A stretch of DNA of 34,213 bases from Colwellia sp. (GTDB lineage Bacteria; Pseudomonadota; Gammaproteobacteria; Enterobacterales; Alteromonadaceae), in the NCBI GenBank assembly GCA_016765685.1, contig JAESPR010000073.1, positions 1 through 34,213 of the forward strand, written 5' to 3'. The notes under the pieces are model-generated. The model made no database searches and was not told where the DNA came from. It saw only the letters and a program-made list of their open reading frames with translations. Position numbers and translations under genes: made by a program. Of the stretch, positions 1 through 9,023 are shown in pieces (position 1 is the first letter of the stretch; each line of letters begins with the position of its first letter).

Positions 1-428
1 ACAGCATCACCAATAATGGTTGAGCGTAAATGGCCAACATGCATTTCTTTAGCAAGGTTAGGGGCGCTGTAATCAACCACCACGGTTTGAGAAATAGATC
101 GTTGGTTCACACCAATATGGTTATCACTGGCAACGCTATTTAGTTGCGAAGCAAGCCATGTTTTGCTTAGATGAATATTAATAAAACCTGGGCCAGCAAG
201 CTCTATTTTGTCGGCAATACCATCTAGGTCCAATTTCTCAACAACCTTAGTCGCTAATTCACGCGGATTAGTTTTTAATTTTTTCGCCGCGCCCATCACA
301 CCATTGGCTTGATAATCACCAAACTGTGGGCGGTTAGATAAACTAACAGCGGGGTTGGTACCTTCGGGTAAACCCGCTGCAACCATAGCAGCACTGACTT
401 TTTTGGATAATATTTGTTTAATATTCAT
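1..428 (-). CDS. argS: Arginyl-tRNA synthetase, N-terminal part (cut by window edge)
   Basis: This is the first ~142 codons of class I arginyl-tRNA synthetase, which charges tRNA-Arg in the cytoplasm. The translation starts [15 protein letters not shown], runs through the ArgS N-terminal tRNA-recognition (Add-1) domain, and reaches the start of the catalytic Rossmann fold at [19 protein letters not shown], where HVGH is the class I HIGH signature. The ATG on the minus strand is at 428-426. The gene runs off the left edge, so the KMSKS region and anticodon-binding domain are not visible. It is co-directional with prfC upstream, about 160 bp away, but a large palindrome separates the two. Identification is secure from the ordered motifs. 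Confidence 0.95.
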   Translation of the reverse strand, partial: MNIKQILSKKVSAAMVAAGLPEGTNPAVSLSNRPQFGDYQANGVMGAAKKLKTNPRELATKVVEKLDLDGIADKIELAGPGFINIHLSKTWLASQLNSVASDNHIGVNQRSISQTVVVDYSAPNLAKEMHVGHLRSTIIGDA

Positions 429-473
429 AATGTTTGTTCTTTTGTGTTCTCAATCAATTATATCATTTTGCAA

Positions 474-578
474 GTATATAGTTTTATAGCAAGGCACTCA
501 TTCCATTTTATTCGGGAGTTTAGTTTACTAAATGACCTAATAAAATTTATTGAGTAACGCTGATAGAAAGCTATATAC
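474..578. repeat. ~105-bp imperfect palindrome between prfC and argS
   Basis: The spacer is nearly one long inverted repeat. The centre is TTTAGT-TT-ACTAAA (519-532). Further out, ATTTTATT (505-512) pairs with AATAAAAT (539-546), and GTATATAG (474-481) pairs exactly with CTATATAC (571-578). TGC (469-471) and GCA (579-581) extend the symmetry. Between these blocks the arms are similar but not identical, with about one base of offset. Its size and terminal inverted repeats suit a MITE-like dispersed element. As RNA it could form a long hairpin that insulates argS from prfC. No transposase is present. Confidence 0.7.
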
Positions 579-587
579 GCAGTAAAA

Positions 588-2174
588 TTAGTGTTCTCGG
601 GTTGAGTGGAAGTCAATATCCGGATGTCGCTCTTGCGCCAATGACAAATTAACCATGGTCGGGGCAATATAAGTTAAATTATTACCACCATCTAAGGCTA
701 AATTATCACCGGCTTTCTTTCTAAACTGCTCTAGAGTACGTTCATCATCACAAGTACACCAACGCGCTGTTGCTACATTTATAGGCTCATAAATAGCATC
801 GACTTTATATTCGGTTTTCAAGCGCTGCACTACCACTTCAAATTGTAGTACACCAACAGCGCCCACTATCATATCGTTGTTTATGAACGGCCTAAATACC
901 TGTACCGCACCTTCTTCTGAAAGTTGGATCAAGCCTTTTTGCAATTGTTTGGCTTTCAATGGGTCACGTAAACGAATACGACGAAACATTTCTGGAGCAA
1001 AATTTGGAATGCCGCCAAACTTCATCATTTCACCTGCTGTAAAGGTATCACCTATTTGAATGCTACCGTGGTTGTGTAAACCAATAATATCACCAGCAAA
1101 GGCTTCTTCAACGTTTGATCTGTCGCCCGCCATAAAGGTTACCGCATCGGCAATTTTTACGTCTTTATTAATGCGCACTTGTTTCATTTTCATGCCTTTT
1201 TCATACTTGCCTGAGCAAATACGCATAAAGGCGATACGATCGCGATGTTTGGGATCCATATTGGCTTGAATTTTAAAGACAAAACCAGAAAACTTTTCTT
1301 CTTCTGCAACGACTTCGCGAACATCAGTCATACGCGGCAATGGTTTAGGTGCCCATTTGGTTAAACCGTCAAGCATGTGGTCAACACCAAAGTTACCTAA
1401 GGCAGTACCAAAAAACACCGGTGTTAATTCGCCTGCTAAAAACTCATCTAAATCAAACTCATGCGAAGCACCAAGCACTAATTCCATCTCATCACGAAAA
1501 TCTTCTGCGTAACTACCAAGTACTTTATCTAGTTCTGGGTTGTCTAAGCCTTTAATAACACGCTTTTCTTGAATGGTGTGCCCTAAACCTGATTGATATA
1601 AAAATATCTCGTTGGTTAATAAGTTAAAAACCCCTTTAAATTCTTTACCCATACCAATAGGCCAAGTAATTGGCGCACACTTTATATTTAATACCGTTTC
1701 AACTTCATCCATGACTTCAATCGGGTCGCGCACATCGCGGTCCATTTTATTCATAAAAGTAATAATTGGCGTATCGCGCAGGCGAGTAACTTCCATCAAC
1801 TTAACGGTACGAGCTTCAACACCTTTGGCAACATCAATCACCATCAAGCAAGAATCAACAGCGGTTAGCGTACGGTAAGTATCTTCTGAGAAGTCTTCAT
1901 GACCGGGTGTATCAAGTAAATTGACCAAGCAATTTTTATAAGGAAACTGCATCACCGAAGTGGTAATTGAAATACCCCGTTCTTTTTCCATTTCCATCCA
2001 ATCAGATTTAGCGTGCTGCCCTGATTTTTTACCTTTTACCGTACCGGCACGTTGTAATGCTTGGCCGAACAATAATACTTTTTCGGTAATAGTGGTTTTA
2101 CCCGCATCGGGGTGAGAAATAATAGCGAAAGTCCTGCGCATATTGACTTCATTGATAAAATTGGCGTTTGCCAT
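588..2174 (-). CDS. prfC: Peptide chain release factor 3 (RF3)
   Basis: RF3 is the translational GTPase that removes RF1/RF2 from the ribosome after termination. Starting at ATG 2174 gives 528 aa, against 529 in E. coli. The reading frame stays open upstream to 2282, but the added residues do not look like RF3, so [19 protein letters not shown] is taken as the start. The G domain shows the P-loop SHPDAGKTT, switch [16 protein letters not shown] and the guanine-specificity motif NKMDRD. The EF-G-like domain II and the RF3-type C-terminal domain follow, with [12 protein letters not shown] near the end. The upstream gap to the AbiE genes is 188 bp and contains no clear terminator. Confidence 0.96.
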   Translation of the reverse strand: MANANFINEVNMRRTFAIISHPDAGKTTITEKVLLFGQALQRAGTVKGKKSGQHAKSDWMEMEKERGISITTSVMQFPYKNCLVNLLDTPGHEDFSEDTYRTLTAVDSCLMVIDVAKGVEARTVKLMEVTRLRDTPIITFMNKMDRDVRDPIEVMDEVETVLNIKCAPITWPIGMGKEFKGVFNLLTNEIFLYQSGLGHTIQEKRVIKGLDNPELDKVLGSYAEDFRDEMELVLGASHEFDLDEFLAGELTPVFFGTALGNFGVDHMLDGLTKWAPKPLPRMTDVREVVAEEEKFSGFVFKIQANMDPKHRDRIAFMRICSGKYEKGMKMKQVRINKDVKIADAVTFMAGDRSNVEEAFAGDIIGLHNHGSIQIGDTFTAGEMMKFGGIPNFAPEMFRRIRLRDPLKAKQLQKGLIQLSEEGAVQVFRPFINNDMIVGAVGVLQFEVVVQRLKTEYKVDAIYEPINVATARWCTCDDERTLEQFRKKAGDNLALDGGNNLTYIAPTMVNLSLAQERHPDIDFHSTREH

Positions 2175-2362
2175 GTATCTAAATTCCCATTGTGTAATCG
2201 TCTTGTAGGTAAAAGGCGTACAAAAAATAAAGTTAACTCTAAGCCCTCTGCGCAGCCTATAAAAAGACCAAGTCTCTGCCAAGGCATACAGCCAGAAAAA
2301 CCTTCCATCAAAGCGATGAAAATTAAAAGCGTGATTTTAACAAAATTCCCACGCGTTATAAA

Positions 2363-3262
2363 TTAATTAGCCAAAACTTTTAATAGCGCATCCAACTGCT
2401 GCTGATAAGTATCTGGACTTTCTTTTTTAAACTTCTCCAAATTTAGAATCTTCCACTTAACCGATGGAAAATGTTGATAATCATAAATTGACCAATCAGG
2501 CGCTAGACGATTAAAGCGGAGTAAAAATTCCTTATCGCTGTCATCCAGACTGGTGTTCACAATTTCAATGAGCTGAAGCCTCGTCGCTTCATAATCATCG
2601 TAACTAAATTCAATAGTGCTCATGCCTTCGAATTGATTTTCAAAAGCGGTTCGCTGATCCAGCAAATTAGGGTCAAGTAGTTCATGAGTTGGTCGGTTAC
2701 TACTAACCAGCCCAAATATAAACCCCTGCTTGATCTCGTTGGTAAAACCTTCGTTTTCCAACAATAACTTTATATCAAACAAATCTCTTGGGTGCTGCCT
2801 GTCTAATGCTGCACATATTTTACCGCCATAGAGCTGCCCCAATGGCACTAATGGTATAGCGCAAAATGCATCAAACTGTTCTTGTGCGGCTTCGCAAAGT
2901 TGATCTTTAGCGATGTCACCTAACAGGCCTCTTCCAACCATATTGACTTCAATTTTAATAATGACACCGTGCTCACTGATCTGAAGCTTACACACTTTAT
3001 CTTTATGCAAAACTCGTATTGATGGGCGTAACCCTTCGATACGATCCTTAATGCGAATAAGTGCGGCATTAATTGAACCAAGCGTTTCATTACGCTCTGC
3101 TATTTCAATATAGGTTAAGTCAATATCAACAGATAGCCTTGGCATGTCACGCACGAAGAGATTGATTGCTGTACCGCCATGCATGGCAAAGCATGCTTCT
3201 TTTGCAACTTCTGGCAGTACGTTCAAAAGCAGTGTTACTTGATTTTTATAGGCTTCGTTCAT
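2363..3262 (-). CDS. abiEii: AbiEii/AbiGii-type nucleotidyltransferase toxin
   Basis: This 299-aa protein belongs to the AbiEii family, the toxin half of the AbiE type IV toxin-antitoxin/abortive infection system. Family members are DNA polymerase beta-like nucleotidyltransferases. The sequence shows the defining motif: HGGTAINLF at residues 28-36, then an Arg-rich link and LSVDIDL with D46 and D48 as the likely metal-binding acids. A second family motif, GGKICAALDRQHPRDLFDI, lies in the middle. No catalytic residue appears to be lost, so the enzyme is probably active. The ATG overlaps the stop of the antitoxin gene by 4 bp (3259-3262), which implies translational coupling, as expected for a toxin kept in step with its antitoxin. 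The cellular target in this organism cannot be told from sequence. Confidence 0.9.
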   Translation of the reverse strand: MNEAYKNQVTLLLNVLPEVAKEACFAMHGGTAINLFVRDMPRLSVDIDLTYIEIAERNETLGSINAALIRIKDRIEGLRPSIRVLHKDKVCKLQISEHGVIIKIEVNMVGRGLLGDIAKDQLCEAAQEQFDAFCAIPLVPLGQLYGGKICAALDRQHPRDLFDIKLLLENEGFTNEIKQGFIFGLVSSNRPTHELLDPNLLDQRTAFENQFEGMSTIEFSYDDYEATRLQLIEIVNTSLDDSDKEFLLRFNRLAPDWSIYDYQHFPSVKWKILNLEKFKKESPDTYQQQLDALLKVLAN

Positions 3263-4029
3263 CGCGCAGCCTCAAGTTCTTTTGGAACCGTTATCTGATA
3301 TTTAGAGACATACACGCCATCGCTGACGATAGCACGCTTGCCTGACCCTAAATTAACCTTGTCCAAATTGATATAGCTAAGCCACTCATGGTCGGCCTTA
3401 TCCGCCAAATATAAAAAAAGGCGTTTCACTTTCACAGAAGTACAACTTTCCAATAATTTCTGCACTGTAGCTGGTCGTAAATTATTCAAGCCTTCCATCA
3501 ACTCAAATACTTCCAGTAGAGGTTGAGACTTCGGCGCTAAATATAAGCACTCCATCACTGCTCGTGCAGGGCTGGATATCTTTACCTTAAAGCTCTTATG
3601 CTCAATCTCCACCAAGCCAAGTTCAGGTGGTAAAAAACCTGTCAACTTACACTCAACGTTTAAGCCCCAATCCCGTTTTTTAAACCAAAGAGGTAAGTTC
3701 TCATTCTTACCACCAAAAAGCTGTGCTTTCTTGGTAGAAAGTTCAAGATAGTGAGCTTTACCCTGCAATGACAGTGCAGCTTTAGCTGCTGGATGCACAG
3801 AAAGCCCTAACTGGGATTGTAATGCATAGATACCACCCAAGTAATCCACTTGATCGCTGTGGCGTATCAATGCTCCCGTACCAATAGAGTCAAACCATTG
3901 GCTTTTCTTATACTGCTTTTGCAAATCAAGGCTATAGCCTTGTTCCACCAACCATGCAGAAGAAAGCACTATGCCAGATGGCAGGGTGCTAAGTAGAAGG
4001 TTTAATTTTGACTCTCTTTCAGTATTCAT
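3259..4029 (-). CDS. abiEi: AbiEi-type antitoxin / autorepressor
   Basis: This 256-aa protein has the size, position and fold signature of AbiEi, which pairs with AbiEii. It has an N-terminal winged-helix region (about residues 1-95, including SAWLVEQGYSLDLQKQYKKS) and a C-terminal antitoxin domain containing SPARAVMECLYLAPKSQP. AbiEi proteins are known to repress their own promoter through inverted repeats, and such repeats lie directly upstream at 4055-4110. The gene is first in a two-gene operon and overlaps abiEii by 4 bp. The cassette sits between prfC and an unrelated ABC exporter operon, which suits a transferred defence module, although its base composition does not stand out by eye. 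Confidence 0.88.
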   Translation of the reverse strand: MNTERESKLNLLLSTLPSGIVLSSAWLVEQGYSLDLQKQYKKSQWFDSIGTGALIRHSDQVDYLGGIYALQSQLGLSVHPAAKAALSLQGKAHYLELSTKKAQLFGGKNENLPLWFKKRDWGLNVECKLTGFLPPELGLVEIEHKSFKVKISSPARAVMECLYLAPKSQPLLEVFELMEGLNNLRPATVQKLLESCTSVKVKRLFLYLADKADHEWLSYINLDKVNLGSGKRAIVSDGVYVSKYQITVPKELEAAR

Positions 4030-4035
4030 ACCGCC

Positions 4036-4110
4036 AATATACTACTTTTTTTAAACCAAAACAATATTTGGTATTAAAATTATATAGATTTAGGTATTAA
4101 AAATACCAAA
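4036..4110 (-). promoter_or_regulatory. abiE promoter with clustered inverted-repeat operator
   Basis: Four related half-sites stand in front of abiEi: ACCAAA (4055-4060), TTTGGTATT (4067-4075), GGTATT (4093-4098) and AATACCAAA (4102-4110). GGTATT-aaa-AATACC (4093-4107) is a perfect 15-bp palindrome. On the minus strand there is a TATAAT hexamer (4079-4084) between the half-sites. There is also a candidate TTGTTT-17 bp-TATATT promoter whose -10 (4036-4041) lies only 7 bp from the start codon. If that one is used, the message would be leaderless. AbiEi autorepression through inverted repeats is known for the family; use of these exact sites is inferred. Confidence 0.6.
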
Positions 4111-4200
4111 ACAACAAATATTATAAACCGACAATAAAAACTAAATTTAAGTAATAAACATCAGTAAACCAAAAATAAGAAAAGTAGCAGCTTTGCTCAA

Positions 4201-4229
4201 TTCCTTATGACTGGCTAGGCATAAGGGAA
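4201..4229. repeat. Hairpin in the abiE/ABC-operon spacer
   Basis: CCTTATG (4203-4209) pairs with CATAAGG (4220-4226) around a 10-base loop, and flanking bases extend the stem with one bulge. Neither strand has a convincing T-run after it, so it is not a typical intrinsic terminator. It may be a secondary termination or processing structure, or a remnant of an inserted element. Confidence 0.4.
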
Positions 4230-4284
4230 ACTTTTGGGGCTCAGCTTGACGACAAAGGAGATACCTACCGCTTCGGCTTGTAGC

Positions 4285-4325
4285 ACAAATAAAACAGCTC
4301 GCATTAGGCGAACTGTTTTATTTGT
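4285..4325 (-). terminator. Long hairpin, likely terminator of the ABC exporter operon
   Basis: An 18-bp stem with a single mismatch (left arm 4285-4302, right arm 4308-4325) closes on the 5-base loop ATTAG. The outer 13 bp are A/T-rich and end in TTTTATTTGT on either strand, so the structure could work in both directions. It lies 57 bp past the permease stop codon at 4382, the right place to end the exporter transcript before the AbiE genes. Confidence 0.65.
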
Positions 4326-4381
4326 ATGTCTTAATGAACATAATCGAGATGAGGTGACTGTACTTAATATTAGCGTTTTTA

Positions 4382-6910
4382 TTACAAGCTTTTTAGTGCT
4401 GCTACTGGTGCAATAGTGCTAGCTCGCCATGCGGGTACTAAGCAGGCTAAGATTGATATCACTAGTAAGGTAAGTAGCGCGACACCATAAATGGTCAAAT
4501 CAAAAGCGTCAATGTCAAATAATTGAGCACTTAACCAATCACCACTAAAGTAAGCGGTAACGATGCCAATTAATAGTCCAAGCACAGTTAACTTCATGCC
4601 GTAAAAAAGTATTAAGCGGATCACTTGGCTTTTATTCGCACCAATGGCCATGCGGATACCTATTTCTCGGGTACGAAGGTTCACCATATAGCTCATCACA
4701 CCGCTAACACCACTAATAGTGATCACTAGTGCAATGACTGAAAACATCGTTAATAACTGTGCTAAAAATCGTGGTAATGACACTGAGTTGTCAGCGGCTT
4801 GTTGCAGTGTTTCAAATTTAGATAAGGCTTGGCGAGTATCTAATTGGGCAACAATAGCTTTGATATCTTGGTTAAAGCGAGTATTAATAACACCGTGCTT
4901 TTTTGTTTCCTTATGCTTTATTAAAATCGCAATATGAGCACTAGGCGCTTGCGCCATTGATTGATAAATTTGAAAACTTGGTTCAACCGCTGCGCTGTGT
5001 TCATAGATATTTTCAATAACACCTATAATGGTAAGCCAGTTCTCGCCTTGATCTAAAGAAATACTGTGATTGATAGCGCTTTCGTTTGGCCACCATTGTT
5101 TAGCCAACTTTTCATTAATAATGATAACTTTTGGGGCTTTATCATCATCATCAATACTGAAGGCTCGCCCTTGCAATAATTGGCTATCGAGCGTGGAAAA
5201 ATAACCATCAGTAACTGGGCGGACAAAAGCTCTAGGTAAAATATCATCGGGATTTAAGTCTCGATCATCAAGTTGAATTGCTTGACGAATGTTATTAAAG
5301 TTAACCGCTACTATGTCGTTTGGATAAGTATTACTTAGTGCAGAAGACGTTACATAAGGTAATTGACGTACTGCTTGTAAAATTTGTTGTGATATTTGCC
5401 ATCTTTTTTGGGCGTTATTGTAAAGCGACCAGTTTAAATCTATTTGCGAAATGGCTATGTTTTGAGAGCTGAAACCAACATCAATATTTTGTAAGTTATG
5501 TAAACTTTTTATGGTTAATCCAGCAGCAACTAATAATGTTAGTGATAAGGAAAATTGGCAAATAAGCAGAGCATTTCTTAATAAACCATGATCGGTTGAA
5601 TAAGATGACTTGCCGCCTTCTTTTAACGAACTGACTAAATTAACCTTGGTAAAACTAGGCACTATACCGGCGATAATACCAGAGGTTATTGAGATAACTA
5701 AAGTGAATAACATCACCGTGCTATCTATGGTTATTTCACTTGCTAACGTGCTGAAGTTTGATGCGAAATTTTTAAGGAAGTCTAATCCTAAAAAGGCAAG
5801 TGTCAGCCCTAAACCACCGCCTAATAACGATAATATAATGCTTTCAGTTAACAGTAGTTGCGCTATTCTTGCTTTGCTTGCGCCCAAAGAGGCGCGTACT
5901 GCAAACTCACGTTTACGTTTTGAATGTTGTGATAAGGTTAAGTTAGTTACGTTGGCTGAGGCAATTAGAAACAACAACAAGGTGGTTGCTAATAAAGTAT
6001 ATAAATAGGGTCGACTATCTTTCACTAATTCGTCATGCAACGATAAAGCACGCGCGCTAACCTCGGCATCGGCTGGAAATGCTTCTGGGTAGGTATTACT
6101 TAAACGCTTTGCTATGGTCGCTACTTCAGCATCTACCTCGGCTAAACTGTATTCGGGTTTTATTTTGGCAAAACTGCTCATCATGCGCATTGCACGATTT
6201 GATAGCGCATGTTCACCGCTGCGCCAAGGGCATGAAGGAATGGCCATATAAACATCATTCACATCAGGAAACTGAGGAAAACGAGGTAAAACTCCGATAA
6301 TTTTATGGCTGCGATTATTAAGTTCAATACTTTGATTAATCACATCATCTTGACCATTGAATTCACGCTGCCAAAATTCATAGGTTAATAATATTAACGG
6401 CTCTGCACCAATATCATCTTCTGCCTCGGTAAAAGTACGACCCAGTATTGGTGTTAGGTTAAGCAGGTTGAAAAAATTTGATGAAACTACGCCGGTTCTT
6501 ACCCTAATAGGTGAGTTAAGGCCATACAGGGTGAATGTCATATTATGGTATTCAGCCATATTTTCAAATGACTGTGCCTGTGCTTGATAGTCAAGCATTT
6601 CGTTAGCTGAAAAACCAAAAATTTGATTCTTTGTTAACTCTTGCTGCGTTAATACCACTAATTTTTCGCTATCTTTAAAAGGTGTCGCTTGAAACAACAA
6701 ACCATTGACCACTGAAAATATTGCGGTGGTTGCCCCTATGCTTAAAGCGAGCGTTAAAATAATAATTAAAGTTGTTATCGGTTGAGCGATGAACCGTGAA
6801 ATGGCATAACGACTATCCAGAGCAATATTTTCTAAAAAACGGTTTTCTATGAAGTTACTGTTACCCATAATCTTATGGGTAGTGCTGGCAGTATTTGATG
6901 AATGTGACAT
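4382..6910 (-). CDS. MacB/FtsX-type ABC transporter permease, duplicated 8-TM (ADOP-like)
   Basis: This 842-aa inner-membrane permease has two FtsX/MacB_PCD halves. TM1 (about residues 43-71, with TLALSIGATTAIFSVVNGLL) is followed by a large periplasmic MacB-type domain and three TM segments (about 300-420). A fifth TM at about 447-470 opens the second half, whose periplasmic domain leads to three C-terminal TMs. The last half carries the FtsX cytoplasmic signature LRTREIGIRMAIGANKSQVIRLI. The N-terminus strongly resembles the acidobacterial duplicated orphan permease family. Here it is not an orphan: it follows an ATPase gene by 2 bp and lies in one operon with an adaptor. Such MacB-like machines transmit mechanical force to efflux or lipoprotein/peptide release. 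The substrate is unknown. Confidence 0.88.
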   Translation of the reverse strand: MSHSSNTASTTHKIMGNSNFIENRFLENIALDSRYAISRFIAQPITTLIIILTLALSIGATTAIFSVVNGLLFQATPFKDSEKLVVLTQQELTKNQIFGFSANEMLDYQAQAQSFENMAEYHNMTFTLYGLNSPIRVRTGVVSSNFFNLLNLTPILGRTFTEAEDDIGAEPLILLTYEFWQREFNGQDDVINQSIELNNRSHKIIGVLPRFPQFPDVNDVYMAIPSCPWRSGEHALSNRAMRMMSSFAKIKPEYSLAEVDAEVATIAKRLSNTYPEAFPADAEVSARALSLHDELVKDSRPYLYTLLATTLLLFLIASANVTNLTLSQHSKRKREFAVRASLGASKARIAQLLLTESIILSLLGGGLGLTLAFLGLDFLKNFASNFSTLASEITIDSTVMLFTLVISITSGIIAGIVPSFTKVNLVSSLKEGGKSSYSTDHGLLRNALLICQFSLSLTLLVAAGLTIKSLHNLQNIDVGFSSQNIAISQIDLNWSLYNNAQKRWQISQQILQAVRQLPYVTSSALSNTYPNDIVAVNFNNIRQAIQLDDRDLNPDDILPRAFVRPVTDGYFSTLDSQLLQGRAFSIDDDDKAPKVIIINEKLAKQWWPNESAINHSISLDQGENWLTIIGVIENIYEHSAAVEPSFQIYQSMAQAPSAHIAILIKHKETKKHGVINTRFNQDIKAIVAQLDTRQALSKFETLQQAADNSVSLPRFLAQLLTMFSVIALVITISGVSGVMSYMVNLRTREIGIRMAIGANKSQVIRLILFYGMKLTVLGLLIGIVTAYFSGDWLSAQLFDIDAFDLTIYGVALLTLLVISILACLVPAWRASTIAPVAALKSL

Positions 6911-6912
6911 AA

Positions 6913-7614
6913 CTAGGCTCCTGAATTTGCTGCTTTGTTAACGATTTCACCATCAAATAAATTAATAGTTCTATTAGCAAAGTGAGTATAACGACTGTCA
7001 TGAGTTACCATACAAATAGTCACGCCTTGTGCATTCAATTCACTTAACAACTGCATCACGGCATCACCATTTACCGAATCAAGGTTACCTGTAGGTTCAT
7101 CGGCAAGTAATAGTGTTGGATTACCTACTAACGCACGCGCGACGGCGACACGTTGTTGTTGCCCGCCGGATAATTGATTAGGTAAATGTTGAGCACGTGC
7201 GGACATGTTCACGCGTTTTAATACTTCAGTTACTTTGGCTTTTCTTGTTGCTTTAGCAATGCCTCGGTAAATTAAGGGTAATTCAATGTTTTGGCTAACG
7301 GTCATATCACCAATTAAATTAAAGTCTTGAAAAATAAACCCTATTTCTTTATTTCTCACTTTAGCCATTTGAGATTCAGATAGTTTAGTGACTGAAACAC
7401 CGCTAATAAAATAGTCGCCACTTGTCGCTTGATCTAATAAACCTATGATAGATAACAATGTCGACTTTCCTCCGCCAGAGGGGCCTTGAATGGTGACATA
7501 GTCTCCTTGGTTAATGGTTAAATTGATATCTTTTAAGGCGTTGATGGCTGTGCCGTCACTAAGATAAACTTTGTTAAGTTGAGTGATGTTAATCAAAGGT
7601 TTTTTGTTGGTCAT
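6913..7614 (-). CDS. ABC transporter ATP-binding protein (MacB/LolD-like)
   Basis: This 233-aa protein is a stand-alone nucleotide-binding domain that powers the adjacent permease. All motifs are present: Walker A GPSGGGKS (residues 44-51), Q-loop FQDFNLIGD, signature NQLSGGQQQRVAVARAL, Walker B LLLADEPTGNLDS and the switch histidine in VTHDSRYTH. The ADEPTGNLD sequence and length place it in the LolD/MacB/FtsE group. It is the second gene of the operon adaptor-ATPase-permease, with 54 bp to the adaptor and 2 bp to the permease. No residue needed for ATP hydrolysis is missing. Confidence 0.93.
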   Translation of the reverse strand: MTNKKPLINITQLNKVYLSDGTAINALKDINLTINQGDYVTIQGPSGGGKSTLLSIIGLLDQATSGDYFISGVSVTKLSESQMAKVRNKEIGFIFQDFNLIGDMTVSQNIELPLIYRGIAKATRKAKVTEVLKRVNMSARAQHLPNQLSGGQQQRVAVARALVGNPTLLLADEPTGNLDSVNGDAVMQLLSELNAQGVTICMVTHDSRYTHFANRTINLFDGEIVNKAANSGA

Positions 7615-7668
7615 GTTTATTCCCTAATGTGCTATACGTAGGCTAATGGTTGATTATTAATTGCTTTA

Positions 7669-8937
7669 TTAATAAATAACGATCGCCTGATATTGTTGCA
7701 AATGAGTAGTATCTGATAAAATAACTCGCTCACCTTGTTGTAAGCCGCTTAGTAGTTGTATTGATTTTGCTGAATTAGCGCCAATGGTTATTTTGGTTTT
7801 AACTGCTTGTGAGTCATTGGTTAGTTTGAAAAGGTAGGTAGTTTTGCCTGCTTGCCAGTGCGAGGGTTTATCAAGTAATAAAACATTGTTTAAACGTTGT
7901 ATTTCAATAATACCGTTTACTCTCAAGTCTGGGCGTACTTCACTAGGTAGCGTTTTGGGTAGTGTTACCTCTACGGTCACCGTACCGTTAATTACAGCAG
8001 GGTCAATGCGAGAAACTACGCCCGAAACTTTGCTGCGGCGAGTATCTATTTCTACAGTTTGACCAAGTTGAATGTCTTTAGCTTGGCTTTCTTGCACGCG
8101 CAATTGCGCTTTTAAACTTTTTTGATCAGCAACCCGCGCTAACTCAGTGCCTTGCGATATTTCTTGTCCTGCTTCTACCGAGATACTTTGCAATATACCG
8201 TGCATTTGGGCACGCACATCAAGCAAGGCAACTTGTTCACGTAATAAGGAAACTTGCAACCATTGCTGTTCAACTTTTGCTTGCTCAACGTTGAGTAAAC
8301 TTGCTTGTAATCTTGGTAGTTGTGTTAATTCAAATTGGGCTATTTCCAATTTTAGGGTTAATTTTTTTTCACGTAAGACCGCTTCGTTATATTGATAAAG
8401 AGGAATGATTTTTGTCACTCTAAGTTGTTTTTTAGCGGCAGCATCTTCAACAGCTTGTTGTTTTTCGATTTCAAGTAACATTACGTCTGCTTGCTTTTTT
8501 TGTTGCTCAGTAATGTGAACTTCTTTTAAGGCTTCAAGCTGTGCTTGAGCAACTTTATAGTCGATTTGCACACGCTTATATTGTTGGGTTAGCTCAGGTG
8601 AAGATAATGTTAAGATGATACTGTCAGGCGTAACTAATGCGCCAGGTTCAAGCACTCTTTTGATTACTTTTGCGCTGACTCTAGCTGAAAGCCACTGTCT
8701 GTTTTTTGCGATCAAATTACCAGGAGCGCGCACATCTTGTATTAAATCACCTAATTTGACTGTGGCGATGACAATATCATCACGCGAAATACTAGCTTCA
8801 GCATGGGTTGGGCTGAGCAAGAAAGAGTTTGCCGACCAAGCGAATAACATCACTAAAAAGATAATAATGATTACATAAAATTTGAGTGGTTTTTTTTCAC
8901 TGTTTTTTGAGTCAATTGAGTCCATAATGGTTTGCAT
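7669..8937 (-). CDS. HlyD-family periplasmic adaptor of the ABC exporter
   Basis: This 422-aa membrane-fusion protein is first in the exporter operon. It has an N-terminal cytoplasmic tail and one TM helix (about residues 18-38, FYVIIIIFLVMLFAWSANSF). A split lipoyl/barrel-sandwich domain (DLIQDVRAPGNLIAKNRQWL ... LQSISVEAGQEISQGTEL) flanks a long Gln/Glu/Lys-rich coiled-coil hairpin at about 115-245. A beta-barrel domain follows. Such adaptors bridge a MacB-like permease to an outer-membrane TolC-type channel; no TolC gene is in the window. A second possible start lies at codon 5 (8925). The upstream region contains the 21-bp-spaced GATGA repeats. Confidence 0.88.
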   Translation of the reverse strand: MQTIMDSIDSKNSEKKPLKFYVIIIIFLVMLFAWSANSFLLSPTHAEASISRDDIVIATVKLGDLIQDVRAPGNLIAKNRQWLSARVSAKVIKRVLEPGALVTPDSIILTLSSPELTQQYKRVQIDYKVAQAQLEALKEVHITEQQKKQADVMLLEIEKQQAVEDAAAKKQLRVTKIIPLYQYNEAVLREKKLTLKLEIAQFELTQLPRLQASLLNVEQAKVEQQWLQVSLLREQVALLDVRAQMHGILQSISVEAGQEISQGTELARVADQKSLKAQLRVQESQAKDIQLGQTVEIDTRRSKVSGVVSRIDPAVINGTVTVEVTLPKTLPSEVRPDLRVNGIIEIQRLNNVLLLDKPSHWQAGKTTYLFKLTNDSQAVKTKITIGANSAKSIQLLSGLQQGERVILSDTTHLQQYQAIVIY

Positions 8938-9023
8938 GGTGCACCGTACAGCCTAGCTTGCGCCAAGACATTGCCCTTGTTTATAGTTTTATCTAATAGT
9001 TAAGGGCAGGTTAGCGGTGTTTT

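Noticed and set aside
2175..2282. An N-terminal extension of RF3 (36 codons open upstream of 2174)
   Set aside because: The extra residues do not resemble RF3, whereas starting at 2174 gives the family's normal length and N-terminus.
4234..4416. A small plus-strand ORF in the abiE/ABC spacer
   Set aside because: It runs through the terminator-like hairpin and into the permease 3' end, has no ribosome-binding site and resembles nothing.
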